Of a stretch of DNA of 64,000 nucleotides, positions 25,988 through 35,615 are shown one piece after another (positions within the stretch are counted from its first letter, which is position 1; each line of letters begins with the position of its first letter). Both the position numbers and the translations under genes were made by a program. The DNA is from G965200765 sp965203865 (GTDB lineage: Bacteria; Pseudomonadota; Gammaproteobacteria; Arenicellales; JAJDZL01). Location of the stretch: the NCBI GenBank assembly GCA_965203865.1, contig OZ241916.1:2666001-2730000 (forward strand), read 5' to 3'. A model generated the notes under the pieces. The model did no database searches. It saw only the letters and a list, made by a program, of their open reading frames with translations, and had not been told where the DNA came from.

Positions 25988-27085
25988 GTGCATCAAAAAC
26001 CCATGTTCGCTGCCTTGGGCATATTCGTAATGCTGACTATGCCGATCGCCGCACTCAGTGCCGAAATCTCCGAGGACGACTACGCACTAGTAAACACTGC
26101 TTTGATTGAAGAACATGTATTGCCGCGGTATGCGACTTTGGTGGAAACAACAAAAAATTTCGCAAAGTCGGCAGAAGAACTTTGCGAGAACCCGGGAGAA
26201 TCAACACTGAACAGCGCAAGGCAAGACTTTCATCGCGCCATGGATGCATGGATGGGTGTTCAGCATCTTCGTTTTGGTCCAATAAAATACTTGATGCGGA
26301 TTCATCGTTTTTACTTTTGGCCTGAAGCCCGAGGTAAAATTGCTGATGCTGTCCGTGACTACACCGCCAGCATCGATACCATCTCGATGAAAGATTTTCA
26401 AAAAGCAAATGTTGCTGTTCAGGGTTTTTTGGCCGCCGAAGTAATTCTTTTTGGCAATTATGAACTCGGCATCGCCGGAAAAGACAAAAACGCCTGCAAG
26501 CTTCTTGTTATTGTGTCGAACAACCTGGAGGAAATGGCGATTGGTACTTTATCGAACTGGCAGGAAGGCGATAGTCCATTCATGCAGTTTACTGCCAGTC
26601 CCGGTGAACAGAATCCGATCTTCGATAGTCACAAGGAAGTAACATTGGCTTTATTCCAGAGTATGCACGGCAATCTTCAGTTGATCTCCGAAGTGAAGTT
26701 GAAGCCTGTAGTCGGCAAGTCAATACAGGCGGCTCGACCTCGACTTGCAGAATCGCGACTTAGTGGAAGAGCACTTCGAAATATCATTTTGAATCTCGAA
26801 ACACAGGAAGAACTTTATAACGGAGTGAATGGTGTGGGACTTGGCACTCTTACAGAATCAGCAGATCCAAAACTGGATAAACTGATGCGAAAAGCGTTTC
26901 GAGCAACACTGAAAAGCGCTCGCTCGATTGACCCCTCGCTTGCAGAAGCTGCCACAAACGAAGAATTGCGTCCCAAAGCAGAAAAGCTGGCTCTTCAAGT
27001 TCAAGCACTTACTCAAATCGTGAGACAGCGTCTTACCAAAGCATTGGGACTTGCAGTCGGTTTTAACGAACTTGATGGCGATTAG
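25988..27085 (+). CDS. imelysin-family protein, second copy
   Basis: A 365-residue exported protein with a signal peptide (MFAALGIFVMLTMPIAALSA after a GTG start at 25988, or from ATG 26003). Family segments are RQDFHRAMDAWMGVQHLRFG and VQGFLAAEVILFGNYELG, the second replacing the GxHxxE motif of the first imelysin. The pair therefore probably has different ligands or roles. Its end overlaps the DUF1513 gene by 11 bp, indicating translational coupling within the iron-regulated operon. Confidence 0.87.
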   Translation: MHQKPMFAALGIFVMLTMPIAALSAEISEDDYALVNTALIEEHVLPRYATLVETTKNFAKSAEELCENPGESTLNSARQDFHRAMDAWMGVQHLRFGPIKYLMRIHRFYFWPEARGKIADAVRDYTASIDTISMKDFQKANVAVQGFLAAEVILFGNYELGIAGKDKNACKLLVIVSNNLEEMAIGTLSNWQEGDSPFMQFTASPGEQNPIFDSHKEVTLALFQSMHGNLQLISEVKLKPVVGKSIQAARPRLAESRLSGRALRNIILNLETQEELYNGVNGVGLGTLTESADPKLDKLMRKAFRATLKSARSIDPSLAEAATNEELRPKAEKLALQVQALTQIVRQRLTKALGLAVGFNELDGD

Positions 27086-28211
27086 TCGAAGAGATTGGAT
27101 TAAATTTTGCCTGAGCGGATTTTCCTTGCCGCTGGCATCGCTTTCAGAACAAGGTTTCGCAGAATTTAATCCAGCTATTTACCTAGGTGCCACTGCAACC
27201 AGCAATGAATATCACATAACAGGTTTTTCAAAATATGGTCTCTTGAAATTCCACTTGCCCCTGCCAGTGCGCGGACACTCTTTTGCGATTAATCCTCAGA
27301 AACACATTGCAGTTCAAATTTCACGCAGACCTAGCCGATACGCCTGTGAAATCGACCTTGTAAACGGCGCAATCTCTTCTGAATTTTCAACTCCCGATGA
27401 TCGGCACTTCTACGGGCATGGGGTGTTCAGCAGCGATGGTCGTTTGCTTTACACAACCGAAAACAATTTTGACAAGGAGACCGGAGTTATTGGAGTTTAC
27501 GACTCGGAAAACAATTACAAGCGAGTCGGAGAAATGAATTCATACGGGGTCGGACCGCATGAAATCAAGCTGCTTTGGAACAGCAATATCTTGGTGGTTG
27601 CGAATGGAGGAATTCTAACTCATCCGGATTTGCCGCGTGTCAAACTGAATATTCCAACTATGTCGCCTTCTCTTTGCTACATAGACAGGCATAGCGGACA
27701 GCTACTGAGAAAGGTTCAATTGGAAGAAAGCATTCAGCAACTTAGTATTCGTCACATTGATGTCAACAAAAACAATGTGGTTGCAGTTGCCGGGCAATAC
27801 GAAGGTCCTGATGAAGACCTGGTGCCATTAGTTGCTCTGCATCAAATAAATGGCAGTCGACTTTCACAAGGAGAAAGCCGCATGCAGTGGCTGAAGGGAC
27901 CGCAAAGGATTTTCCGTTCAATGAAGCATTACTGCGGGAGTGTTTGCTTTGATACCAGCGGGGAGATTATTGCTGTAACTGCGCCGCGCGGGAATTTGAT
28001 TACTTTTTGGAGCGCCCGTAGCGGACACTATCTTTCAACTGTTGAGATCAACGACAGTAGCGGTGTAGCTTCGACGAGTACGGCGGGCGATTTTTTTGCC
28101 AGTACCGGGCGAGGAGAATTATTTATTGTCGGTGCATATTCAAATGAAGCCAGACGGATGGAGGCTGCTCATTTCAAACTTGACCATTGGGATAACCACT
28201 TGATGGTCTGA
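27075..28211 (+). CDS. DUF1513 protein with twin-arginine-type signal
   Basis: About 378 residues from ATG 27075. MAISRRDWIKFCLSGFSLPL is a twin-arginine (Tat) signal, which argues for this start rather than one eight codons upstream. The rest looks like a beta-propeller-type DUF1513 protein, with DDRHFYGHGVFSSDGRLLYT and NSYGVGPHEIKLLWNSNILV. Function is unknown, but the family regularly ends imelysin/di-heme clusters. It overlaps the preceding imelysin stop. Confidence 0.87.
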   Translation: MAISRRDWIKFCLSGFSLPLASLSEQGFAEFNPAIYLGATATSNEYHITGFSKYGLLKFHLPLPVRGHSFAINPQKHIAVQISRRPSRYACEIDLVNGAISSEFSTPDDRHFYGHGVFSSDGRLLYTTENNFDKETGVIGVYDSENNYKRVGEMNSYGVGPHEIKLLWNSNILVVANGGILTHPDLPRVKLNIPTMSPSLCYIDRHSGQLLRKVQLEESIQQLSIRHIDVNKNNVVAVAGQYEGPDEDLVPLVALHQINGSRLSQGESRMQWLKGPQRIFRSMKHYCGSVCFDTSGEIIAVTAPRGNLITFWSARSGHYLSTVEINDSSGVASTSTAGDFFASTGRGELFIVGAYSNEARRMEAAHFKLDHWDNHLMV

Positions 28212-28453
28212 TTTTTAGTACGAATAACCCTCTGGATACATTTACATCGTAGCGTGTTACTGAATTAAACTCCGTTCTCTTTTCATGGAGACGCGCAATA
28301 TCAAGAAAATAGTAGCGTGTGGATGGTAGATTGGGCAGTTTGCCCCTTGCTTTGCAATAATTCACCAGACGGGTTTGAGAAATAGTCAAACAACTTGGTT
28401 AACGGACCAATTTTTCACTTTCAATAATCCAGGTAAAAAAATTAAAAAATTTG

Positions 28454-28497
28454 TTGACATTTGAAAATTTTGAATGATAATGAGAATTATTATCATT
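28454..28497 (+). promoter_or_regulatory. Fur-box promoter of the ferric-iron uptake operon
   Basis: TTGACA at 28454-28459 and GATAAT at 28476-28481, spaced 16 bp, with the -10 inside an almost perfect palindrome (aatgataatgagaattatta and its continuation, 28473-28497). The architecture is the same as at 23017-23063. This implies iron repression by the Fur encoded at 39603-40076. The spacer upstream (28212-28453) holds no supported gene, only a weak minus-strand frame. Confidence 0.88.
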
Positions 28498-28530
28498 AAC
28501 AAAAAGAGAATTAATGCAGAGGTAATGCAA

Positions 28531-29550
28531 ATGGTAAAGTTAAATGCAAAAAAGATTTTTTCTATCGTTTTACTCTTTTGGGGAATAACATCTGTCGCGC
28601 AAGCAGCAGAGGTAAATGTGTATTCATACAGACAACCGTTCCTGATTGAACCCGTACTGGAAGCCTTTACGAATTCAACCGAAATCAAGGTAAATATGGT
28701 TTATGCCAAAAAAGGCCTGATTCAGCGCCTGGAAAGCGAAGGTGTAAACAGTCCTGCCGACCTTATGCTCACTGCTGATATTGGACTTTTGCTGGATGCC
28801 AAGGAAAAAGGGCTTACGCAACCAATGAGCAGCTCAACGCTGGAAAAACGTATCCCGGCAGAATTCCGCGACCCTGAAGGGCACTGGTATGGACTCACAT
28901 CCCGTGCGCGAATCATCGTTGTATCAAAGGACAGAGTAGCAGACGGAGCGATTTCAAACTACGAAGATCTTGCGGACCCCAAGTGGAAAGGCAAAATTTG
29001 TACACGGTCCGGAAAACATCCCTACATGGTTCTGCTAATCGCATCCATGATCGCAAATACCGGCAAGGAGCAAACTGCCGAATGGTTGGCGGGTGTCAAA
29101 GAAAACCTGGCGCGTAAACCGCAGGGCAACGACCGGGCTCAAGTGAAGGCAATCAAGGAAGGAATTTGCGATGTTGCAGTGATAAATCATTACTACATGG
29201 CGAAAATGCTTGCCAACGAAGAGCAGATTCCGTGGGCAAAAGCCGTAAACGTAGTCTTCCCGAATCAAGGCAACCGCGGTACCCACATGAACATTAGCGG
29301 CGTAGTACTCACAGCCAATGCGCCAAACAAGGACGCAGCAACAAAGCTTATGGAATACATGGTAAGCGACGACGCTCAGCAAATTTATGCTCAAACAAAT
29401 TCAGAGTTTCCTGTCGTGTCGGGAATTGCTTTGTCCCCGCTTTTGGAATCTTGGGGACCTTTCAAAAAGGACGCAAGACCTTTGTCTGCATCGTCCAGTT
29501 TTCGAAAACAGGCAATTATTCTCGCCGATGAGACTCTATATGACTTCTAG
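28531..29550 (+). CDS. fbpA: Fe(III) ABC transporter, periplasmic binding protein
   Basis: About 339 residues of the FbpA/FutA class. The signal peptide (KIFSIVLLFWGITSVAQA) precedes EVNVYSYRQPFLIEPVLEAF, and GICDVAVINHYYMAKMLANE carries the paired tyrosines that bind iron in this family. I choose ATG 28531, which has AGAGG eight bases upstream; an earlier ATG lies within the Fur box and is not credible. It captures ferric iron in the periplasm for the permease encoded next. Confidence 0.92.
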   Translation: MVKLNAKKIFSIVLLFWGITSVAQAAEVNVYSYRQPFLIEPVLEAFTNSTEIKVNMVYAKKGLIQRLESEGVNSPADLMLTADIGLLLDAKEKGLTQPMSSSTLEKRIPAEFRDPEGHWYGLTSRARIIVVSKDRVADGAISNYEDLADPKWKGKICTRSGKHPYMVLLIASMIANTGKEQTAEWLAGVKENLARKPQGNDRAQVKAIKEGICDVAVINHYYMAKMLANEEQIPWAKAVNVVFPNQGNRGTHMNISGVVLTANAPNKDAATKLMEYMVSDDAQQIYAQTNSEFPVVSGIALSPLLESWGPFKKDARPLSASSSFRKQAIILADETLYDF

Positions 29551-29571
29551 CTAACTCTCCTCTTGCTAGCT

Positions 29572-31239
29572 ATGGCAGTTTCGGCAATTACAACGAGCCT
29601 GCAATGGAATGCTTTGCGAAATGGCACCTTTCTGACTGCCTCTGTTCTCGTTGCACTCATTGTTTTGCCGATTCTGTCAATTTTTTTTCTTGCCTTAAAC
29701 CCCGTCGAGAATATCTGGCCTCACTTATATCATACAGTACTTCCTTATTATATAGAGGAAACACTGACGCTCCTGTTTCTTGTCGCTTGCGGCACACTGC
29801 TTCTGGGCGTTTCTACTGCGTGGTTGGTGGCAACCTGCCGATTTCCCGGACGATCCATCTTTCAATGGGTTCTCCTTCTTCCTTTGGCCATGCCGGCTTA
29901 TGTCGTTGCATACGCTTATACAGATCTTTTGGACGCTTCGGGTCCAGTGCAGCAGATTATAAGACAAGTTTTTGGATGGAAATCTGTTCACGACTACTAT
30001 TTTCCTGATATCCGAAGCATGGGCGGTGCTGTGTCGGTCTTGACACTAGTGCTTTACCCATATGTTTACATGCTGGCCAGAAGCGCATTTTCAGAACAGT
30101 CAAACCGAATGTTCGAATGCTCAAGAATTTTAGGCAAAAGCACTTTGGAGGTTTTCTTCACAATCAGTATTCCGATGGCTCGACCGGCCATTGCAATCGG
30201 ATTGGCATTTGCCCTTATGGAAACCCTGAATGACTTTGGTACAGTCGACTACTTTGCTGTTCATACGCTCACAGCGGGGATTGTCGATGTGTGGCTGGGA
30301 ATGGGGAATATCGGCGGCGCAGCGCAGGTCGCATCTGTGATGCTGCTGTTCGTCGCCACGCTGCTATTTATAGAAAGATTTGGAAGAAAAGACCGTAAAT
30401 ACTACGAAACAAACAACGGACTCAATCAACCGCCCGTATTTATACTAAAAGGCTGGAGAAAATATGCGGCAGTTACTGCATGCCTGCTGCCTGTATTACT
30501 AGGCTTCGTGGTGCCGATTGTTATCCTTGGGGACTATTCAATACGCTACTTTGATGTTACATGGAACGCAGACTTCAAAATCCACGCGTTCAACAGTCTT
30601 GCACTGTCCTTGACAGCAGCGATTGCAGCAACTGTATTGGCTTTGTTTTTGGCCTACTCAGTTCGACTGGTTCCCACAAAATTCCTTCAGGCACTAAGCT
30701 GGACATCCGGACTGGGATACGCAGTCCCCGGTGCGGTTTTGGCGATTGGAATCATCGTACCGTTTGCATGGATTGACAATTCTGTTGATGCAATCGCCCG
30801 CAGCTATTTCAATACTTCCACCGGACTTCTTCTTACAGGTGGAATATTTGCAATCATATTTGCATACACCGTACGTTTTCTGACAATTTCAAGAGGCGCC
30901 ATAGATTCAAGCCTGTCCAAGATTAGTCCTTCCATGGACATGGCAGCTCGCTCGCTCGGAAATTCAGCAACCAGAACGTTGGTGAAATTTCACTTGCCGC
31001 TCATGAAAAAGGGACTGGCTACCGGCATCATTGTCGTGTTTGTAGACTGCATGAAAGAACTTCCGGCAACATTGATTCTGAGACCATTCAATTTCGACAC
31101 ACTTGCTACCAGCGTATATGAATTCGCTTCCGATGAACTGATTGAAGTGGCGGCGCTCGGGTCGCTAATGATTGTAGCAGTTGGCCTGATTCCTGTACTT
31201 TTGCTGAATCGAACGGTATCCAGCAGCAATTCAAGTTGA
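29572..31239 (+). CDS. fbpB: Fe(III) ABC transporter, fused permease
   Basis: About 555 residues with roughly twelve transmembrane helices, a tandem fusion of two binding-protein-dependent permease domains as in FbpB. The EAA-loop regions are recognisable in both halves: SRILGKSTLEVFFTISIPMA and ARSLGNSATRTLVKFHLPLM. The start is taken as ATG 29572, with TTG 29563 possible. The expected ATPase (FbpC) is not encoded next; a desaturase gene follows instead, so the energising subunit must lie elsewhere. Confidence 0.92.
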   Translation: MAVSAITTSLQWNALRNGTFLTASVLVALIVLPILSIFFLALNPVENIWPHLYHTVLPYYIEETLTLLFLVACGTLLLGVSTAWLVATCRFPGRSIFQWVLLLPLAMPAYVVAYAYTDLLDASGPVQQIIRQVFGWKSVHDYYFPDIRSMGGAVSVLTLVLYPYVYMLARSAFSEQSNRMFECSRILGKSTLEVFFTISIPMARPAIAIGLAFALMETLNDFGTVDYFAVHTLTAGIVDVWLGMGNIGGAAQVASVMLLFVATLLFIERFGRKDRKYYETNNGLNQPPVFILKGWRKYAAVTACLLPVLLGFVVPIVILGDYSIRYFDVTWNADFKIHAFNSLALSLTAAIAATVLALFLAYSVRLVPTKFLQALSWTSGLGYAVPGAVLAIGIIVPFAWIDNSVDAIARSYFNTSTGLLLTGGIFAIIFAYTVRFLTISRGAIDSSLSKISPSMDMAARSLGNSATRTLVKFHLPLMKKGLATGIIVVFVDCMKELPATLILRPFNFDTLATSVYEFASDELIEVAALGSLMIVAVGLIPVLLLNRTVSSSNSS

Positions 31240-31313
31240 AATCGTCGGGATTGTTTCCGACAATATTGCATTGTTTCAACATGCAAGTATCAAAACTACA
31301 CGCATAATTCAGC

Positions 31314-32273
31314 TTGCAGGCATTGCAGAATATGGACAGAGCCGAAAACTCCTCAAACCGGAGCAATATCATTTCATCGGCGAAACTGATTGAATTGTCA
31401 GCTCGCTCCAATTACCGCGGGCTTATTCGCCTGGCGATTCATCTGCTGCTGTTGGTGGCAACCGGCTGGCTTGTATTCATTGCCGGCAACTGGTGGATAG
31501 TACCTGCCTGGCTACTGTACGGAAGTATTCTGATGTTTCTGTTTTCACCCTTGCACGAGTCAATCCATAACACCGCATTTCGCAGTCGAGCGCTTAATGC
31601 AGGGGTTGCAACCATAGCTGGGTTTATTCTGTTTTTGCCTGCACAGTACTTTCGCCTGTTTCATTACGAACATCATCGCTACACCAATGATCCAATTCGG
31701 GACCCTGAACTGGCAACAGAAAAACCAAAGACAAGACTGCAGTATTGGATTGCCTTATCGGGCTTTGCGAACTACTGGCTACCGCAAGCGAAGTCCATTG
31801 CATTTCATGCCATGGGTCGAGTCGGTGAAGATTTCATTCCTGAACAAAACCTGTCCAGTATTGTTAAAGAAGCCAGAATTCATTTGATTCTTTACGCGGG
31901 ACTGCTTGGATTGTCACTATTCATGCAAAGCTCAATTCTCCTGACCTACTGGATTGTCCCTGCCTTGATTGGTTCCGTTTCACTCAGGCTGTTTCTTTTG
32001 GCAGAGCATGCGGGTTGCAGACTTTCCAGCGACATGCTTGAAAACACGAGAACAACATTGACCAATCCGCTGGTCAGACTGGTTTCGTGGAACATGCCGT
32101 ATCACTGCGAACACCATTTATATCCTTCAGTGCCATTTCATGCCTTGCCCAAACTGCACAAAAGCCTTCGGGAAACACCAAAATTCCTGACTCCTGGCTA
32201 CTATAGTTTTCACCGAAATTACCTGCGTAGCATGAACAAGAAATATCAGCTATCGCCGGAAGAGCCCGTCTGA
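31314..32273 (+). CDS. membrane fatty-acid desaturase-family protein
   Basis: About 319 residues with the three histidine boxes of membrane di-iron desaturases/hydroxylases: HESIHN, HYEHHRYTNDP and HCEHHLYPSVPFHALP, set among hydrophobic helices. The substrate may be an acyl lipid or carotenoid and is not readable. It starts 74 bp after the iron permease and may share its Fur-controlled transcript, which would suit an iron enzyme poorly, so an internal promoter is possible. ATG 31314 or 31332 could be the start. Confidence 0.87.
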   Translation: MQALQNMDRAENSSNRSNIISSAKLIELSARSNYRGLIRLAIHLLLLVATGWLVFIAGNWWIVPAWLLYGSILMFLFSPLHESIHNTAFRSRALNAGVATIAGFILFLPAQYFRLFHYEHHRYTNDPIRDPELATEKPKTRLQYWIALSGFANYWLPQAKSIAFHAMGRVGEDFIPEQNLSSIVKEARIHLILYAGLLGLSLFMQSSILLTYWIVPALIGSVSLRLFLLAEHAGCRLSSDMLENTRTTLTNPLVRLVSWNMPYHCEHHLYPSVPFHALPKLHKSLRETPKFLTPGYYSFHRNYLRSMNKKYQLSPEEPV

Positions 32274-32323
32274 ATAAAACGAATTTCAAGCAAACTTTAA
32301 AAATTTGTTGTATATTCGCTAGT

Positions 32324-32502
32324 AGCGTTGGTTCCCCGTTTTTGGGGAAGCAATATGGAACAGGGTAAAACTGCTATTTGCAATTGAAGCCTTGGCTGCC
32401 CCCGCAACTGTGCGCGGAGAGTATCCATCCAAATATGCCACTGGGAAACTGGGAAGGCTGGATGGAATACGATGACCCGCAAGCCAGGAAACCTGCCAAC
32501 GC
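32324..32502 (+). ncRNA. cobalamin (B12) riboswitch
   Basis: Conserved blocks of the class are all present in order: GGCTGCCCCCGCAACTGTG, then GCCACTGGGAAACTGGGAAG, GATGACCCGCAAGCCAGG and aaacctgcc. A closing P1 helix pairs GCGTTGG (32325-32331) with CCAACGC (32496-32502). It precedes btuB by about 245 bp of leader, where B12 binding should terminate transcription or hide the btuB ribosome-binding site. An ATG at 32472 inside the aptamer continues in the btuB frame but is not a real start. Confidence 0.95.
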
Positions 32503-32747
32503 CAGCGTTGCCCAACCGTCTAACGGGGCGTTATGACGGGACGGAGACTCGTTTGTGGTGGCGCGCAAATTTTGTGCAACTGCATAGGGTCACCGAATAC
32601 ATGGGCATAATCCCTCATTCGACATTCAAGGACAAAAAATCCCGCTACATGGTGGAGGATGGGAAGTGTATTTCTCGTCGAAACGCCTGTATACAGGTGC
32701 CCCTGCAGTCTGATTTCATCCAGGAAAACACTACAGGAGATTCAATA

Positions 32748-34691
32748 ATGAAGTATATCCAACCATCAATCGGATGCATCGTTTCAGCTGCAATTTTTCT
32801 CTTTTCACTCAATGCAACCGGACAAGAAAACGACACAAACGAAGTTACAGTAAAAGAACTGGTTGTGTCCGCAAGCCGGGTTCCCTTGCCGTCGAAGCAG
32901 GTAGGAAGCAGTATTACAGTAATTAACCGCGACGACATTGAAGACCGAAAACCAACGACAGTCTACGAACTATTGCGCGAGGTTCCCAGTGTTGCAGTAA
33001 GCTCGTCTGGCGGGGCGCAGGTGCAGGCAAGAATCCGGGGTGCCGAGGCAAACCATACTTTGGTTGTACTGGACGGTATCAAGTTGAATGATCCTTACTT
33101 CGGAAACGAACTGTATCTTCACCATCTGCCTGTACAGTTGATCAATCGGGTTGAAGTACTGCGCGGACCGCAAAGTTCAATCTACGGCAGCGATGCAGTC
33201 GGCGGCGTAGTCAATTTGACCACACCGAAATACAGCAAAGATTCGCGCCCAAGTATACAGGCTGGATTAGGCACTCATTCCGCTTCAAATGTGAAAGCAA
33301 TCTTTGGAGCTGCCAACGATTCAAACACAATTTCTTTAGCGCTCAATTCTTTCAGAACTGATGGTATCTCTGCTGCAAGGGCTGGTACCGAGAAAGACGG
33401 CACCCGAATGCAGTCTGCTTTATTGAAAGCTGGAAGTCAATTGTCAGAGAACTTTGAAGTCTCAGCTACGGCCATGGTTATTAATTCCAAATTTGAATTC
33501 GACTCGCCTCCTGCCGACTCCGACCAAGTCGCAGACAACAAAAAAATATTTCTGGCAGTGAAAGCAGTCGCATCGCAAATGGATGGAAATTTGAATCATA
33601 CCTTCAAATTAACCAATGCCAACCATAAACGAGTGGATGTTAATCAAGGAGTGTCTGGACAAAACAGCATAGGAAAATTGACCGGAATTGAATATCAGGC
33701 CAATTATCGATTCCAGACAGCTGATACAGAGCAAACCATCATTTTCGCAGCGAGCCGCGAAAAAACCAAGTACCAAAGAACCAATTCAACGAGTCAATTC
33801 GTACCCAATATTCCAAATCTGGAAAGCAGTTCGACAAGCTACACTCTGGAGCATCAGTCCTCAGTGTCGGACCGTGTGTTTTTGTCGCTAAGCGGTCGCT
33901 ACGACGACAATGGCAAAAATGCAAATGCTTTCAAAAACCACGCTACCTGGCGAGCATCGGGGGCTTATCTGCTAGGCAATGGACTTACCCGAATACATGC
34001 AAGCTATGGCACTGGAATCAAGAATCCTACGATTACCGAACTATACGGTTTTAGTGGAACATTCGTGGGGAATCCAGACTTGAAACCGGAAACAAGCAAA
34101 GGCTGGGATATTGGTGTTGAACATACTTTCAGCAACGACGGGATAACCGTGGATGCAACATACTTTGACAACCGAATAACAAACGAAATCAAGGGATTCG
34201 GAAATTGTGCAAACCCACCGGAATGCACGCAGCAATGGGCTATTAATCTGGACGGCACTAACACAACAAAAGGCCTGGAATTTTCGGCAAGCGGAAAATT
34301 CGCAGAATACTGGAAACTGGCGGCGAGTCTGACACTGAGTAAACCGCGAGACAATGAAGGACAAAAACTTGTTCGAAGGTCAGATTTGATTGCCAGTCTC
34401 AATCTAAATCGATCATTTACACTCCAAAACTACAAGGGAGAAATCAACTTCAATATTCAACATAACGGAAAACAAACGGATGTTATTTTTCCTCCTCCTG
34501 ATTTTTCTCGCACCCTGAGAGAACTACGCGGCTACACACTGGTAAATCTGGCAGGGTCGCTCAGCATTGACGAGCAAACAAGTGTATTCGCCAAGGTTGA
34601 AAATGCACTGGATGAAACTGACTATGAAGAAGTAGCTGGATACGGTGTGCCGGGCCGCGCTTTCTTTGTTGGAGTGAACTATGAATTTTGA
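32748..34691 (+). CDS. btuB: TonB-dependent vitamin B12 receptor
   Basis: About 647 residues from ATG 32748, with AGGAG nine bases upstream and a signal peptide (SIGCIVSAAIFLFSLNATG). A TonB box is plausible at EVTVKELVVSAS. The plug domain includes VYELLREVPSVAVSSSGG, VLDGIKLNDPYFGNE and VEVLRGPQSSIYGSDAVGGV; the barrel ends in F. This is the outer-membrane receptor for cobalamin, controlled by the riboswitch upstream and feeding the BtuFCD system. Confidence 0.93.
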   Translation: MKYIQPSIGCIVSAAIFLFSLNATGQENDTNEVTVKELVVSASRVPLPSKQVGSSITVINRDDIEDRKPTTVYELLREVPSVAVSSSGGAQVQARIRGAEANHTLVVLDGIKLNDPYFGNELYLHHLPVQLINRVEVLRGPQSSIYGSDAVGGVVNLTTPKYSKDSRPSIQAGLGTHSASNVKAIFGAANDSNTISLALNSFRTDGISAARAGTEKDGTRMQSALLKAGSQLSENFEVSATAMVINSKFEFDSPPADSDQVADNKKIFLAVKAVASQMDGNLNHTFKLTNANHKRVDVNQGVSGQNSIGKLTGIEYQANYRFQTADTEQTIIFAASREKTKYQRTNSTSQFVPNIPNLESSSTSYTLEHQSSVSDRVFLSLSGRYDDNGKNANAFKNHATWRASGAYLLGNGLTRIHASYGTGIKNPTITELYGFSGTFVGNPDLKPETSKGWDIGVEHTFSNDGITVDATYFDNRITNEIKGFGNCANPPECTQQWAINLDGTNTTKGLEFSASGKFAEYWKLAASLTLSKPRDNEGQKLVRRSDLIASLNLNRSFTLQNYKGEINFNIQHNGKQTDVIFPPPDFSRTLRELRGYTLVNLAGSLSIDEQTSVFAKVENALDETDYEEVAGYGVPGRAFFVGVNYEF

Positions 34692-34709
34692 TGCAACGCG
34701 CTACTTGAT

Positions 34710-35615
34710 ATGAAGCATGCCACAATCGTACATGGATATCTTCCGCCCTTGACTAGCTTCAACAGGGTTGTTCTGTTGGTTTGCTGTATTTTTCTGCTTG
34801 CTGTGTCCATTGCATTTGCACCGATATTGAAAGCAGACAAGCCGGAGCGTATTGTATCCATGAACGTTTGCACAGACCAGCTGCTCATGCTAATCGCAGA
34901 CCACAGTCGAATATCCTCTGTTAGCCACTTGGCACACCAGTCTGAAAACTCAGCGATGTGGGAATCCGCCAGAAAATTTCCGGCCAACCATGGCATGGCG
35001 GAGGAAATCACCAGTTATCGGCCAGATTTAATCATTACCAGTAAATTCAGCAGACCGCAGGTATCGCTATTAAGGAAAATCGGCTATTCCGTTCTGGAAA
35101 TTCCAATTGCCGAAACTTTTTCGGAAATCCGGGCGAATATCCGCACGGTCGCTGAGGCAGTCGGTGAAACAGAACGAGGCGAGCAACTAATTGCCGAATT
35201 TGACTCGGCGATAGAAACAGCCCGAAACCAAAGAGACAGATACAACCCTTTGCTTGCACTGTACTTTGAAAACGGATTTACATTCGGGAGCAATACACTG
35301 ATTTCCGAGATTGTTGACCAAGCCGGATTTCGCAATCTTGCGACAGAATTGGGAATTAGCGGGTCCCGCCACCTTCCTCTTGAAATTCTGGTAACCCATC
35401 GTCCAGAAGCACTCATGATAACGAGCAGAAACTACTCTCCGGCCTTGGCAAATGAACTTCCGAACCACCCAGCAATTCGACTGCATTTTTCCGAATTGCC
35501 CAAAATCGGCTCAAACAGCAATTTATGGATATGCGGCACGCCATTTGCAGCTGAAGCTATCTCCCGGCTGGTGAAGTTCAGAAAAAACTTCTTTGCAACT
35601 CCAGGTGATTCCTGA
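34710..35615 (+). CDS. btuF: vitamin B12 ABC transporter, periplasmic binding protein
   Basis: A 301-residue PF01497 protein with an N-terminal hydrophobic export segment (VVLLVCCIFLLAVSIAFAPI). PERIVSMNVCTDQLLMLIAD and YRPDLIITSKF are the family signatures. Unlike the two other BtuF-like proteins in this window it is exported and linked to permease and ATPase genes. The 3' end overlaps btuC by 23 bp. Confidence 0.9.
   Translation: MKHATIVHGYLPPLTSFNRVVLLVCCIFLLAVSIAFAPILKADKPERIVSMNVCTDQLLMLIADHSRISSVSHLAHQSENSAMWESARKFPANHGMAEEITSYRPDLIITSKFSRPQVSLLRKIGYSVLEIPIAETFSEIRANIRTVAEAVGETERGEQLIAEFDSAIETARNQRDRYNPLLALYFENGFTFGSNTLISEIVDQAGFRNLATELGISGSRHLPLEILVTHRPEALMITSRNYSPALANELPNHPAIRLHFSELPKIGSNSNLWICGTPFAAEAISRLVKFRKNFFATPGDS

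Noticed and set aside
28474..28530. ATG 28474 as fbpA start
   Set aside because: It falls within the Fur box and promoter -10 and would come before or at the transcription start; ATG 28531 has a ribosome-binding site.
32472..32747. Upstream extension of the btuB reading frame from an ATG at 32472
   Set aside because: The ATG lies inside the cobalamin aptamer; the ATG at 32748 has a proper AGGAG and begins a signal peptide.
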